Source: a virus
Virus record (IMG/VR): IMGVR_UViG_3300025872_000333
Span: 1-22,486 of that record
Strand: one strand, 5' to 3'
Length of the DNA: 22,486 nt
The translations under genes and the position numbers were made by a program. The notes below the pieces were generated by a model, which saw only the letters and a program-made list of their open reading frames with translations, did not search any database and had not been told where the DNA came from. Shown one piece after another: positions 8,018 to 13,342 of this stretch. Numbering within the stretch: position 1 is the first letter of the stretch; the number at the start of each line of letters is the position of its first letter.

Positions 8018-8043
8018 CACCCATTGTGTGGGGATTGTGTAGT
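8014..8043 (+). promoter_or_regulatory. Early-operon promoter
   Basis: A perfect -35 TTGACA at 8014-8019 is followed after 18 bases by TGTAGT at 8038-8043 (four of six to TATAAT). The predicted start near 8050 leaves a leader of about 30 bases containing the AAAGGAAG ribosome binding site of the gene at 8080. It is the best promoter match I found in the divergent gap and points into the plus-strand operon. Confidence 0.55.
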
Positions 8044-8079
8044 TAGAAAATATCTACCTACAGAAAGGAAGTTAATCCC

Positions 8080-8469
8080 ATGTCTGATGAACTGACTGTA
8101 ACCAACGCATGCTACCAGTGCATGATTCAGATGGAACTGTGCCCAGACTGCACCGACCTACGGGACAGCCGAGCCAGTGACATAGCCCATGACCTAGTAG
8201 ATGAAGGCAACCTTCAATACCGCCGTCAATGGCACTCAGTTACCGAACCATCTGCCCATGAATGGGTAGGCAGTACGACCAGAGTAGAACCTTACTTTGT
8301 CTACGCTACCCAAACTTGGGAGGATACTCGCGAGGAGTATCTAGAAGCAATCAGCCTAATAACTGACCGCATCTTTGACCTCAATATGGACATGCCACCA
8401 AACTCAATGGTGTGCCAAACCTGCCACTATACCTTCAACAAGCACGCTCAGTGCCCAAACTGCAACTAA
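8080..8469 (+). CDS. Small zinc-finger-like protein, first early gene
   Basis: 129 residues. It carries two Cys pairs at each end: C11-x2-C14 and C21-x2-C24 near the N-terminus, and C112-x2-C115 and C125-x2-C128 at the C-terminus, the pattern of zinc ribbons. The middle is acidic and rich in aromatic residues (TWEDTREEYLEAISLITDRI). A ribosome binding site AAAGGAAG precedes the ATG. As the first gene after the strong early promoter it may act on host transcription or another early takeover step, but no family was recognised and this is inference from position and metal-site pattern. Confidence 0.75.
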   Translation: MSDELTVTNACYQCMIQMELCPDCTDLRDSRASDIAHDLVDEGNLQYRRQWHSVTEPSAHEWVGSTTRVEPYFVYATQTWEDTREEYLEAISLITDRIFDLNMDMPPNSMVCQTCHYTFNKHAQCPNCN

Positions 8470-8482
8470 TCACCAAGGCTCG

Positions 8483-8501
8483 CCCCGTCAGAGTGACGGG
8501 G
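8483..8501 (+). repeat. Perfect GC-rich hairpin between two early genes
   Basis: CCCCGTC at 8483-8489 and GACGGGG at 8495-8501 enclose a five-base loop AGAGT. No T-run follows, so it is not a standard intrinsic terminator. It could protect or process the mRNA between the genes at 8080 and 8541, or tune their ratio. Confidence 0.5.
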
Positions 8502-8540
8502 ACTCCGCCCAGTCAACTAACTAACAGAAAAGGAAATAAC

Positions 8541-8852
8541 ATGTCAAACACATTCACATTCAATGGTTCAATCGTTAAGGCAGTGAAAGATTACAACAAT
8601 GTTATCAAGGCAACTGTTGTAGACCGCCGAATCGAGTACACTCCAGATGGTTCAATGGCTAGCAAGTTCACCGCAAGCCGTCAAATCACTATCCAAGACC
8701 CTGCGCTCCAAGCATGGATTCGTGAGAACTTAATCAACTCTACAGAAACTGAGTTCATCTGTAACATTGAAGGTTACTTAACATCTACTTACTCCGACAA
8801 GAAGGAGCAATGGTACGACAACCAAGTCGCTACCAAAATCTCTCTCGTCTAA
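8541..8852 (+). CDS. Probable OB-fold, single-strand-DNA-binding-like protein
   Basis: 103 residues. I chose the ATG at 8541 because it has a good ribosome binding site (AAAAGGAAA) and begins sensibly (MSNTFTFNGSIVKAV); the same frame is open upstream but lacks a ribosome binding site. The segment IEYTPDGSMASKFTASRQ resembles the SSB pattern 'RYTPSG..VANFTLA', and NIEGYLTSTYSDKKEQWYDN resembles the SSB strand 'VEGRL....WEDKDG'. It lacks the usual acidic C-terminal tail of bacterial SSB. It would coat single-stranded DNA during phage replication or recombination. The gene is followed at once by an intrinsic terminator, so it may be highly expressed from the early promoter. SSB-like identity is inferred from weak similarity. 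Confidence 0.6.
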   Translation: MSNTFTFNGSIVKAVKDYNNVIKATVVDRRIEYTPDGSMASKFTASRQITIQDPALQAWIRENLINSTETEFICNIEGYLTSTYSDKKEQWYDNQVATKISLV

Positions 8853-8859
8853 CAACACC

Positions 8860-8902
8860 GCAGGTGGTGGGGGCTACGGCTCTCACCACCTGCACTTTTT
8901 TT
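8860..8902 (+). terminator. Intrinsic terminator after the SSB-like gene
   Basis: A ten-pair stem, GCAGGTGGTG at 8860-8869 and CACCACCTGC at 8884-8893, is followed by AC and seven T (8896-8902). This is a textbook rho-independent terminator. It would separate the first two early genes from the rest of the operon, so the distal genes need read-through, antitermination or their own promoter. Confidence 0.88.
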
Positions 8903-8937
8903 GCTAGCCCCAGGGTAACATTAACGGACGCTAGCAA
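8901..8937. repeat. Eight-base inverted repeat next to the terminator
   Basis: TTGCTAGC at 8901-8908 and GCTAGCAA at 8930-8937 form an inverted repeat with a 21-base spacer; the left arm begins at the end of the terminator T-run. A -10-like TATACA at 8948-8953 follows, without a convincing -35 box. It may be an operator for a second promoter feeding the small-gene cluster; support is weak. Confidence 0.35.
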
Positions 8938-8969
8938 GTCCATTTTCTATACAGAACTGGAGCCTCAGA

Positions 8970-9050
8970 ATGCTAGACAACAAAGATAATATAGTTTACT
9001 GTGGGGACTGCTTAGTTCCTATTAGCCAATGCTCACACAAAAGGAGATAG
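8970..9050 (+). CDS. 26-residue Cys-containing micro-protein
   Basis: MLDNKDNIVYCGDCLVPISQ and then CSHKRR. The ATG at 8970 has GGAG seven bases upstream. C11, C14, C21 and H23 could form one zinc site. The next gene starts three bases after its stop, and the ribosome binding site of that gene (AAGGAG) lies inside this coding region. It is the first of a run of tiny early genes. Function unknown; the good ribosome binding site and tight packing argue that it is real. Confidence 0.55.
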   Translation: MLDNKDNIVYCGDCLVPISQCSHKRR

Positions 9051-9052
9051 AA

Positions 9053-9256
9053 ATGTTATTAGATTCCATGACAATGCTTGCAATCCTGATTGCTTTAACT
9101 ACATCTGTAGCAGTCATCACCCTTGCTATCAGACAGAACATGCTACTTATGAGAGAGAACACTGACCTTCGCCGTGCCTTACGCACAGCCAAGGCAGCCA
9201 ACCATATCTACTATGACCCAGACATAGCCAAGGAAGACCTATGGACAACCAAATAA
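9053..9256 (+). CDS. Small single-pass membrane protein
   Basis: 67 residues from the ATG at 9053, chosen because AAGGAG sits eight bases upstream; an in-frame ATG at 9029 has no such site. Residues 6-27 are a hydrophobic membrane helix (MTMLAILIALTTSVAVITLA). A charged, helical, probably cytoplasmic tail follows (MRENTDLRRALRTAKAANH). This layout suits a small inner-membrane effector, for example an early superinfection-exclusion or membrane-remodelling factor, but it matches no family I know. It overlaps the next gene by 16 bases. Confidence 0.65.
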   Translation: MLLDSMTMLAILIALTTSVAVITLAIRQNMLLMRENTDLRRALRTAKAANHIYYDPDIAKEDLWTTK

Positions 9257-9390
9257 AGTATCAGACATACGATTGCTACTCATGTGGCATCGCTATTTTA
9301 GTAGATGTAAATAGAACCAGCCCAAGAAACTACTGCCAAGCATGTGCTTGGACCAAGTTAGGAGCAACAGATGTCATACACAGTTCATGA
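9241..9390 (+). CDS. 49-residue zinc-ribbon-like protein
   Basis: MDNQIKYQTYDCYSCGIAIL onward, with C12-x2-C15 and C33-x2-C36, a typical small zinc ribbon. The ATG at 9241 lies inside the end of the membrane-protein gene and has AAGGAAG upstream. Small single zinc ribbons of this kind are common in actinophage early regions. The specific function is unknown. Confidence 0.6.
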   Translation: MDNQIKYQTYDCYSCGIAILVDVNRTSPRNYCQACAWTKLGATDVIHSS

Positions 9391-9499
9391 GATAGCGGAC
9401 TTGAATGAGTCCATTGACCAAGCAATAACATCAATCAAGAAAGCCAATGCCATTCTTGAAGAGATGATGGCAACAGGTAGAATCTATGTCGAAGAGTAA
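9371..9499 (+). CDS. 42-residue helical small protein
   Basis: MSYTVHEIADLNESIDQAIT followed by a helical stretch ending GRIYVEE. The ATG at 9371 has AGGAG about six bases upstream and overlaps the preceding gene. Heptad-like spacing of Ile, Leu and Ala suggests a short coiled coil. No family was recognised. Confidence 0.55.
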   Translation: MSYTVHEIADLNESIDQAITSIKKANAILEEMMATGRIYVEE

Positions 9500-9620
9500 C
9501 CATCATTGGTTATGTAGTGATATCCCAGGACAGTACTACTGTAAAAACTGCCCCGCCAAAGGTTGGTGGAGCATCATGTATAGAAAGATAATGGAATATG
9601 GAACAACTAGAGCGTCCTAA
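9486..9620 (+). CDS. 44-residue Cys/Trp-rich small protein
   Basis: MSKSNHHWLCSDIPGQYYCK followed by NCPAKGWW and a basic helix. C10, C19 and C22 with nearby His residues could bind zinc. The gene overlaps both neighbours and keeps the cluster's tight packing. The ribosome binding site is poor, so translation probably depends on coupling. Function unknown. Confidence 0.5.
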   Translation: MSKSNHHWLCSDIPGQYYCKNCPAKGWWSIMYRKIMEYGTTRAS

Positions 9621-9774
9621 TACATGGTGGGCAATAGTTGAGCGTCAAGAAATTGACGAAGACTATGGCATTAAGATGACAGATGAACAATGGGGCAACA
9701 TGGTATACAACCTAGACAAAGCCGCATACAATTCAATAGATGCAATCATTACAGAACTGGTAGATGAGTTCTAA
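9598..9774 (+). CDS. 58-residue small acidic protein
   Basis: MEQLERPNTWWAIVERQEID onward, ending in an amphipathic helix (AAYNSIDAIITELVDEF). The ATG at 9598 overlaps the upstream gene by 23 bases, and the stop overlaps the next ATG (TAATG). It has the composition of a folded acidic helical protein. No family was recognised; DNA mimicry or host-protein binding is possible but unsupported. Confidence 0.55.
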   Translation: MEQLERPNTWWAIVERQEIDEDYGIKMTDEQWGNMVYNLDKAAYNSIDAIITELVDEF

Positions 9775-9908
9775 TGACTGGCCCATACGTACCAGCACAA
9801 TGCGCTGACTGCGACCAGTATGCAGAAAACTTCTGTAATACAAGTGGCTTATGCACAGATTGCTGTAGCAAATGTGAAGATGAATACGAATGTGTGGAAG
9901 AACTATGA
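9774..9908 (+). CDS. 44-residue very Cys-rich protein
   Basis: MTGPYVPAQCADCDQYAENF onward. Eight Cys in 44 residues (C10, C13, C21, C27, C30, C31, C34, C40) with many Asp and Glu. This is enough for two metal sites, or an iron-sulfur site. It starts in a TAATG overlap and ends in an ATGA overlap with the HTH gene, so it is probably co-translated with that regulator. No family was recognised. Confidence 0.55.
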   Translation: MTGPYVPAQCADCDQYAENFCNTSGLCTDCCSKCEDEYECVEEL

Positions 9909-10192
9909 GTGACCTTAACCCACCATACCTAGAAGTAATTGACACACTTAAATATATACGCCTACTCAAAGGCTATACCCTTGAACAAGTAGAACAAGTA
10001 AGCAATGGTGAGTTCAGCAAAGAAGCAGTAGGTAGTTACGAACGCAATGGTAGAAACATCACACTCAGAAGACTGCTAAAATTGTGTGATGTATACGGAG
10101 TATCAATTGATTCAGTCATCAGACACAGTATGTATGGTGACCCAATACATGTAATGCGAAGGAGAAAGTATGAGTTACGAACCACCGCTTGA
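9905..10192 (+). CDS. Xre/Cro-like helix-turn-helix regulator
   Basis: 95 residues from the ATG at 9905, which overlaps the preceding stop (ATGA). The pattern IRLLKGYTLEQVEQVSNGEF, then S-K-E-A-V-G-S-Y-E-R, then ITLRRLLKLCDVYGVSIDSV is the five-helix HTH_3/Xre fold, with the recognition helix around residues 35-46. Such proteins repress phage promoters or control the early-late switch. The inverted repeats at 7984-8017 are a natural candidate operator. There is no dimerisation or protease-linked domain, so it resembles Cro more than CI. Confidence 0.78.
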   Translation: MSDLNPPYLEVIDTLKYIRLLKGYTLEQVEQVSNGEFSKEAVGSYERNGRNITLRRLLKLCDVYGVSIDSVIRHSMYGDPIHVMRRRKYELRTTA

Positions 10193-10274
10193 AGATGACA
10201 TAGCACTAGACAAAGAGATAGAAGATGAGGATGATGGTTATCAAGAACCAGACAGGATGTGGGGCGATGAATGA
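10170..10274 (+). CDS. 34-residue highly acidic peptide
   Basis: MSYEPPLEDDIALDKEIEDE followed by DDGYQEPDRMWGDE. It has a strong ribosome binding site (GAAGGAGAAAG) and overlaps the end of the HTH gene. About half the residues are Asp or Glu. It may bind a basic partner or mimic DNA; no family was recognised. The ribosome binding site and packing support expression. Confidence 0.5.
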   Translation: MSYEPPLEDDIALDKEIEDEDDGYQEPDRMWGDE

Positions 10275-10362
10275 AATATCAATCCTCCCTCTCACACCAT
10301 TACAGTCCTGGGCATTCCTCATTACAGTTTTCTATCTCCTCTACAGATGGGTCGTTAGATGA
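10267..10362 (+). CDS. 31-residue membrane peptide
   Basis: MNEISILPLTPLQSWAFLIT then VFYLLYRWVVR. Residues 12-28 form a membrane helix with a positively charged end, so the C-terminus is likely cytoplasmic. The start overlaps the acidic peptide gene, and the stop overlaps the ATG of the secreted transglycosylase-like gene (ATGA). A tiny membrane protein beside a cell-wall enzyme resembles a holin or holin-regulator arrangement, but it sits in the early operon. The ribosome binding site is weak, so expression depends on coupling. Confidence 0.5.
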   Translation: MNEISILPLTPLQSWAFLITVFYLLYRWVVR

Positions 10363-10772
10363 AGAAACTATTCGCATTGCTTACAGCATGGTATGTAGCA
10401 TTCTTGTCAATGCTGCCGTGGCACATGCCAGCAGTTCAGGCTTACACAGAACCAAAACCTACGGAGATGAGCGAGTTCCATTGGACTCCCCGTGCTCTGA
10501 AATTATATGCAAAACAGTTCATGCGGATGGCATACCCAGAATGGAACTTGTCTGAGCATCGCGCTCTCATGAAACTATGGGGTAAGGAATCAGCATGGAA
10601 TCCAGCAGCAGATAACCCAAACAGTTCTGCATTTGGTATTCCACAGTTGCTTAATCTTGACCCAGCAACGCCAGCCCCGCTCCAGATTGAGCGGGGGCTG
10701 GCCTACATCCAGCACCGTTACGACAAACCATCAGTTGCTTGGTCTCATTGGCGAAGCAATGGATGGTACTAA
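10359..10772 (+). CDS. Secreted lytic-transglycosylase-like protein
   Basis: 137 residues. Residues 1-29 look like a Sec signal peptide: KK, a hydrophobic core (LFALLTAWYVAFLSMLPW) and a PAVQA cleavage site before YTEP. The mature part has the goose-lysozyme/SLT-like signature G-K-E-S-A-W-N-P with a catalytic Glu, then NPNSSAFGIPQLLN (the S-x-A-x-G-x-x-Q pattern), and ends SHWRSNGWY, like actinobacterial secreted transglycosylases. It would cleave peptidoglycan glycan strands outside the membrane. It lies in the early operon, away from the endolysin at 19427-19930, so a role in wall remodelling, superinfection exclusion or extra lysis help is possible. Family assignment is good; the role is inferred. 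Confidence 0.75.
   Translation: MKKLFALLTAWYVAFLSMLPWHMPAVQAYTEPKPTEMSEFHWTPRALKLYAKQFMRMAYPEWNLSEHRALMKLWGKESAWNPAADNPNSSAFGIPQLLNLDPATPAPLQIERGLAYIQHRYDKPSVAWSHWRSNGWY
10671..10701 (+). repeat. GC-rich hairpin inside the transglycosylase-like gene
   Basis: CCAGCCCCGCTC at 10671-10682 pairs with GAGCGGGGGCTGG at 10689-10701, with one bulged G and a six-base loop. It is far more GC-rich than the surrounding DNA. It lies within the coding sequence, so it may affect mRNA stability or translation, or be chance from codon choice. Confidence 0.45.
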
Positions 10773-10797
10773 CCAACAACAAACTAAGGAGAAAGAA

Positions 10798-11298
10798 ATG
10801 ACAGTAACACTAGAAGAAATCGAAAACTACCACAACATCCTGTTGGATGAAAATGGTAAAGAAGAACAACTACAAGCACAACGCAAGCGTCTAACAGACT
10901 CTATCTACAGCACCATTGATTCAGGTGTAGCACCAGATGATGACCACATTGCAGAGATTGCAGCAGCAATGCAGAAGGACATTCAGTTGCGTGACTTCAT
11001 GCTAGGTCTACCATCTGAGCGCAAAATTGAGGATGTTAATACATACCTTGCATACTTTGTAGACTCAGTACCTAATGAGTTTTTTGCACCAGTTGGAAGT
11101 GTATTGGCTGCAAATCTATATTCACTAGAGCAAACAGATTCAGCCAAGGAACTGTTAGCAAAGGTACAAGTAGCAGACCCTCGCTATTCACTAGCGAATC
11201 TACTACACCGTGTCTTCTATTCAGGTTGGCCTGCATCAGCATTCACAACCATGACTGAGGAACTACATCCAAAAGTTAAAGAAGGCATGGGTATCTAA
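10798..11298 (+). CDS. DUF4192-like protein
   Basis: 166 residues from the ATG at 10798, chosen for its AAGGAG ribosome binding site; the same frame is open upstream but only across the previous gene. The N-terminal half is acidic and helical. The C-terminal part (SVLAANLYSLEQTDSAKELL, then ADPRYSLANLLHRVFYSGWP) resembles the end of DUF4192, a family found mainly in actinobacteria and their phages whose function is unknown. It lacks the larger N-terminal part of full-length cellular DUF4192 proteins. The family call is moderate. Confidence 0.65.
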   Translation: MTVTLEEIENYHNILLDENGKEEQLQAQRKRLTDSIYSTIDSGVAPDDDHIAEIAAAMQKDIQLRDFMLGLPSERKIEDVNTYLAYFVDSVPNEFFAPVGSVLAANLYSLEQTDSAKELLAKVQVADPRYSLANLLHRVFYSGWPASAFTTMTEELHPKVKEGMGI

Positions 11299-11300
11299 TC

Positions 11301-11795
11301 ATGGGATTGGATATGTATCTCTACGCCCGTAAAGGTATCTCATCTATTGATTGGATAACTGGACAATATGGCAGGCTTGATAAAAAACCTAATGCCGATT
11401 ACAAAATCCTTACTGCACTTATGGGTGCTGGCGATTGGGCTCATGACCCAGAAGAACTAGCCTATGCAACGGTATCAATTCAAGTTGGATACTGGCGCAA
11501 GGTTAATGCTATCCATAACTGGTTCATTGAAAACCTAGCAGATGGGGAGGATAATTGTCAGCCTATCTATGTACCTCGTAGTTCTTTAATTGATTTAAAG
11601 ATTACATGTGAAGAGGTATTAGCAGACCATGACAAAGCAGCAGAACTGCTGCCAACAGGCGCTGGCTTCTTCTTTGGAAGCACAGAGTATGACGAATGGT
11701 ATTTCCACGGCATAGAAAAAACCGTGGAGATAGTAAGCAAACTCATTGAAGATGTACCCGAAGGATGGGCCTTCGAATATCAGGCTTCATGGTAA
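11301..11795 (+). CDS. Conserved phage protein of the MGLDMYLYA type, function unknown
   Basis: 164 residues. It begins MGLDMYLYARKG, has a central VGYWRKVNAIHNWFIENLAD segment and ends with a GFFFGSTEYDEWYF core and an FEYQASW tail. These three blocks are characteristic of a widespread phage and bacterial hypothetical family whose function I do not know. It starts two bases after the preceding stop. The aromatic-rich conserved core suggests a compact enzyme or binding domain. No metal or nucleotide motif was seen. Confidence 0.75.
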   Translation: MGLDMYLYARKGISSIDWITGQYGRLDKKPNADYKILTALMGAGDWAHDPEELAYATVSIQVGYWRKVNAIHNWFIENLADGEDNCQPIYVPRSSLIDLKITCEEVLADHDKAAELLPTGAGFFFGSTEYDEWYFHGIEKTVEIVSKLIEDVPEGWAFEYQASW

Positions 11796-11807
11796 AGAAA
11801 GGAACAC

Positions 11808-12761
11808 ATGACTACAGCAGATGTAGTAAATAAACCAAACCGCTCCGCCTGGATTAAAGCAGGCGTAGCCGTTGAAGCAAGCAGTGCATCAGAGGTAGCC
11901 AGACAAGCAGGGCTTGACTGGTCTGTATCTCTATCAGATATGCACACAGAACAGTTCATGCATGTACCTAAGAAGCAGGCTGTTGTTAAGAAAGATAATG
12001 GAAAAGAGTCAGTCATTGGTGTAGTAGGCAACAAGTATAAAGTCTTTCAGAACTCTGAAGTCTTTGGTTGCCTTGATGCCTTGATTGATTCAGGCGAGGC
12101 TCGCTATGCAGCAGCAGGTGAGTACGATGGCGGAGCAAAAGTCTGGATGCTCATGTCATTACCAAGAGAAATGGAAATCAAGGGCGACCCACATGCAGCC
12201 TTCTTACTGGCTAAAACCAGTCATGACGGCTCATCATCAGTAGTAGTTCGCCCTATCATTGAACGATTGTTTTGTGCCAATCAAATCAATCGTATTTTTA
12301 GAGCCAAGAACAAGGCACATACCTATACCTTGCGTCACACACAGAACGCATTGCTATCAGTATCTGGTATGCGAGACTTACTTGACCTAACATACAAGAG
12401 TGTTGATGAGTACAGTAACCTGGCCAACTACCTCATGCAGCGTGAGGCAGACATCAACAAAGCAACCGCATACTTCAAGAAAGTATGGGCGTTGCCAATC
12501 AAGATTGAACACTCACCTATGCACCTACTCAGCAAAGGCGAGAAGAATGCTAAGTCCCGTGCTCTTAATGCACGGCAAAAAGCATTTGCTATCTACTCAG
12601 ATAGCCCAACACAAGAGAACATTCGCGGAACAGACTTCGGATTGTGGCAAGCAGTTGTAGAATACGCTGACCACTACTCCCAGAAAGATGCTAGTATTGC
12701 TACCCTTGCAGGGCGCAATGATGGCATTAAACTAAGAGCACTAGAACTAATCGGAATCTAA
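11808..12761 (+). CDS. DUF932 phage/plasmid-like protein
   Basis: 317 residues. The block SVIGVVGNKYKVFQNSEVFG followed by a segment near 'GGAKVWMLMSLP', then ADxxR-like CANQINRIFRAKN and a long helical C-terminus, is the layout of DUF932 (TIGR03299), common in phages and plasmids, often near replication and recombination genes. The biochemical function is not established. AAAGGAACAC precedes the ATG. Here it lies upstream of the nuclease-ATPase-primase block, consistent with a DNA metabolism role. Length is normal for the family, and I see no break. Confidence 0.82.
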   Translation: MTTADVVNKPNRSAWIKAGVAVEASSASEVARQAGLDWSVSLSDMHTEQFMHVPKKQAVVKKDNGKESVIGVVGNKYKVFQNSEVFGCLDALIDSGEARYAAAGEYDGGAKVWMLMSLPREMEIKGDPHAAFLLAKTSHDGSSSVVVRPIIERLFCANQINRIFRAKNKAHTYTLRHTQNALLSVSGMRDLLDLTYKSVDEYSNLANYLMQREADINKATAYFKKVWALPIKIEHSPMHLLSKGEKNAKSRALNARQKAFAIYSDSPTQENIRGTDFGLWQAVVEYADHYSQKDASIATLAGRNDGIKLRALELIGI

Positions 12762-12769
12762 GGAGAATC

Positions 12770-13204
12770 GTGTACCTAAACCCAATAACAGTAGACGGAA
12801 CTACATACAACTTCACTGAGGAATCATTGAAGGAACTAATCAAGAATGAAACAGCAACTAAATCAAGACTAGAACAAGTACAACTTGAGGCTCAGGAGGC
12901 ATATAGAAAACTTGCATCTATCCGAGGCAAGGTATATGATTTCTTTACTGAAGCATTTGAAGATGTTACAGATGAAGCAACCGTTACACGTGAGGGCGTT
13001 AACGAATTGCTAGAGTCAATCGGTTCAGATACATTAGTTACAACTTGGTCAGCAACTGTAGAGATTACAGTTACAGTCACTGGTATCAAGGCTTCTTCCC
13101 CTGAAGAGGCTGAAGATATTATCAATGACAATATCGAAGTCAGCGGCTACGACTTAGAGATAAATGACCAAGAAGTAAATGTGTATGGAGTCGAAAGAGA
13201 GTAA
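12770..13204 (+). CDS. Actinophage-type protein of unknown function
   Basis: 144 residues with a GTG start at 12770, supported by AAGGAG five bases upstream. Residues 17-60 form a probable coiled coil (SLKELIKNETATKSRLEQVQ onward). The C-terminal half is beta-rich, with a Thr/Val strand WSATVEITVTVTGIKASSPE and EAEDIINDNIEVSGYDLEIN. The A-x-S-x-E-E-A-x-D-I pattern resembles small beta-alpha domains seen in many actinophage proteins. I cannot name a function. Confidence 0.65.
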   Translation: MYLNPITVDGTTYNFTEESLKELIKNETATKSRLEQVQLEAQEAYRKLASIRGKVYDFFTEAFEDVTDEATVTREGVNELLESIGSDTLVTTWSATVEITVTVTGIKASSPEEAEDIINDNIEVSGYDLEINDQEVNVYGVERE

Positions 13205-13342
13205 CTGCCTACCTCTCTCTTATGTAACATCAATAGTCGCTATCTAACGCATAGGTGTTTGTTCATTTCTACTATGTGTTAGACTTGGGGATGGGTGGTC
13301 CCGCCATCTGCGAACACGGGACTCTAATTATCAAGGAGATAT
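13205..13342 (+). promoter_or_regulatory. 138-base leader with two stem-loops before the RecB-like gene
   Basis: This is the longest gap inside the early operon. CTAACGCATAG (13244-13254) pairs with CTATGTGTTAG (13272-13282) over 11 pairs with one G-U, around a 17-base loop. Downstream, GTCCCG (13298-13303) pairs with CGGGAC (13317-13322). The AAGGAG ribosome binding site lies just before the next ATG. No T-run follows either stem and no convincing promoter was found. It could be an attenuator, an RNA-processing site or a small structured RNA. Confidence 0.45.

Larger units (their letters stand above)
7484..8079. promoter_or_regulatory. Divergent control region, gene-free and dense in inverted repeats
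   Basis: This 596-base gap separates terL (minus) from the first early gene (plus) and is the only gene-free stretch over 300 bases. I count about fifteen inverted repeats. Arms and positions: ACAGAC/GTCTGT 7546-7567; GCAAGGGC/GCCCTTGC 7570-7590; GGCAA/TTGCC 7600-7613; CGTTC/GAACG 7631-7653; CTGTGAT/ATCACAG 7663-7680; TATAGT/ACTATA 7681-7698; CCAGTA/TACTGG 7713-7731; TCCCGT/ACGGGA 7742-7756; TGGTAG/CTACCA 7764-7788; GGGTC/GACCC 7808-7822; CAGGACA/TGTCCTG 7837-7875; GATAG/CTATC 7891-7904; CCAGTT/AACTGG 7938-7963; ATGGGC/GCCCAT 7984-8000; TCAAGCCCA/TGGGCTTGA 7991-8017. Short open frames here lack ribosome binding sites and protein-like composition. Likely roles are early and late promoters with operators, a replication origin, or a structured RNA; the sequence does not decide between them. 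Confidence 0.8.

Noticed and set aside
10271-10555. 94-residue plus-strand frame over the start of the transglycosylase-like gene
   Set aside because: It runs out of frame through the signal peptide and catalytic region of a much better gene, and the overlapping 31-residue membrane frame at 10267-10362 fits the packing style.
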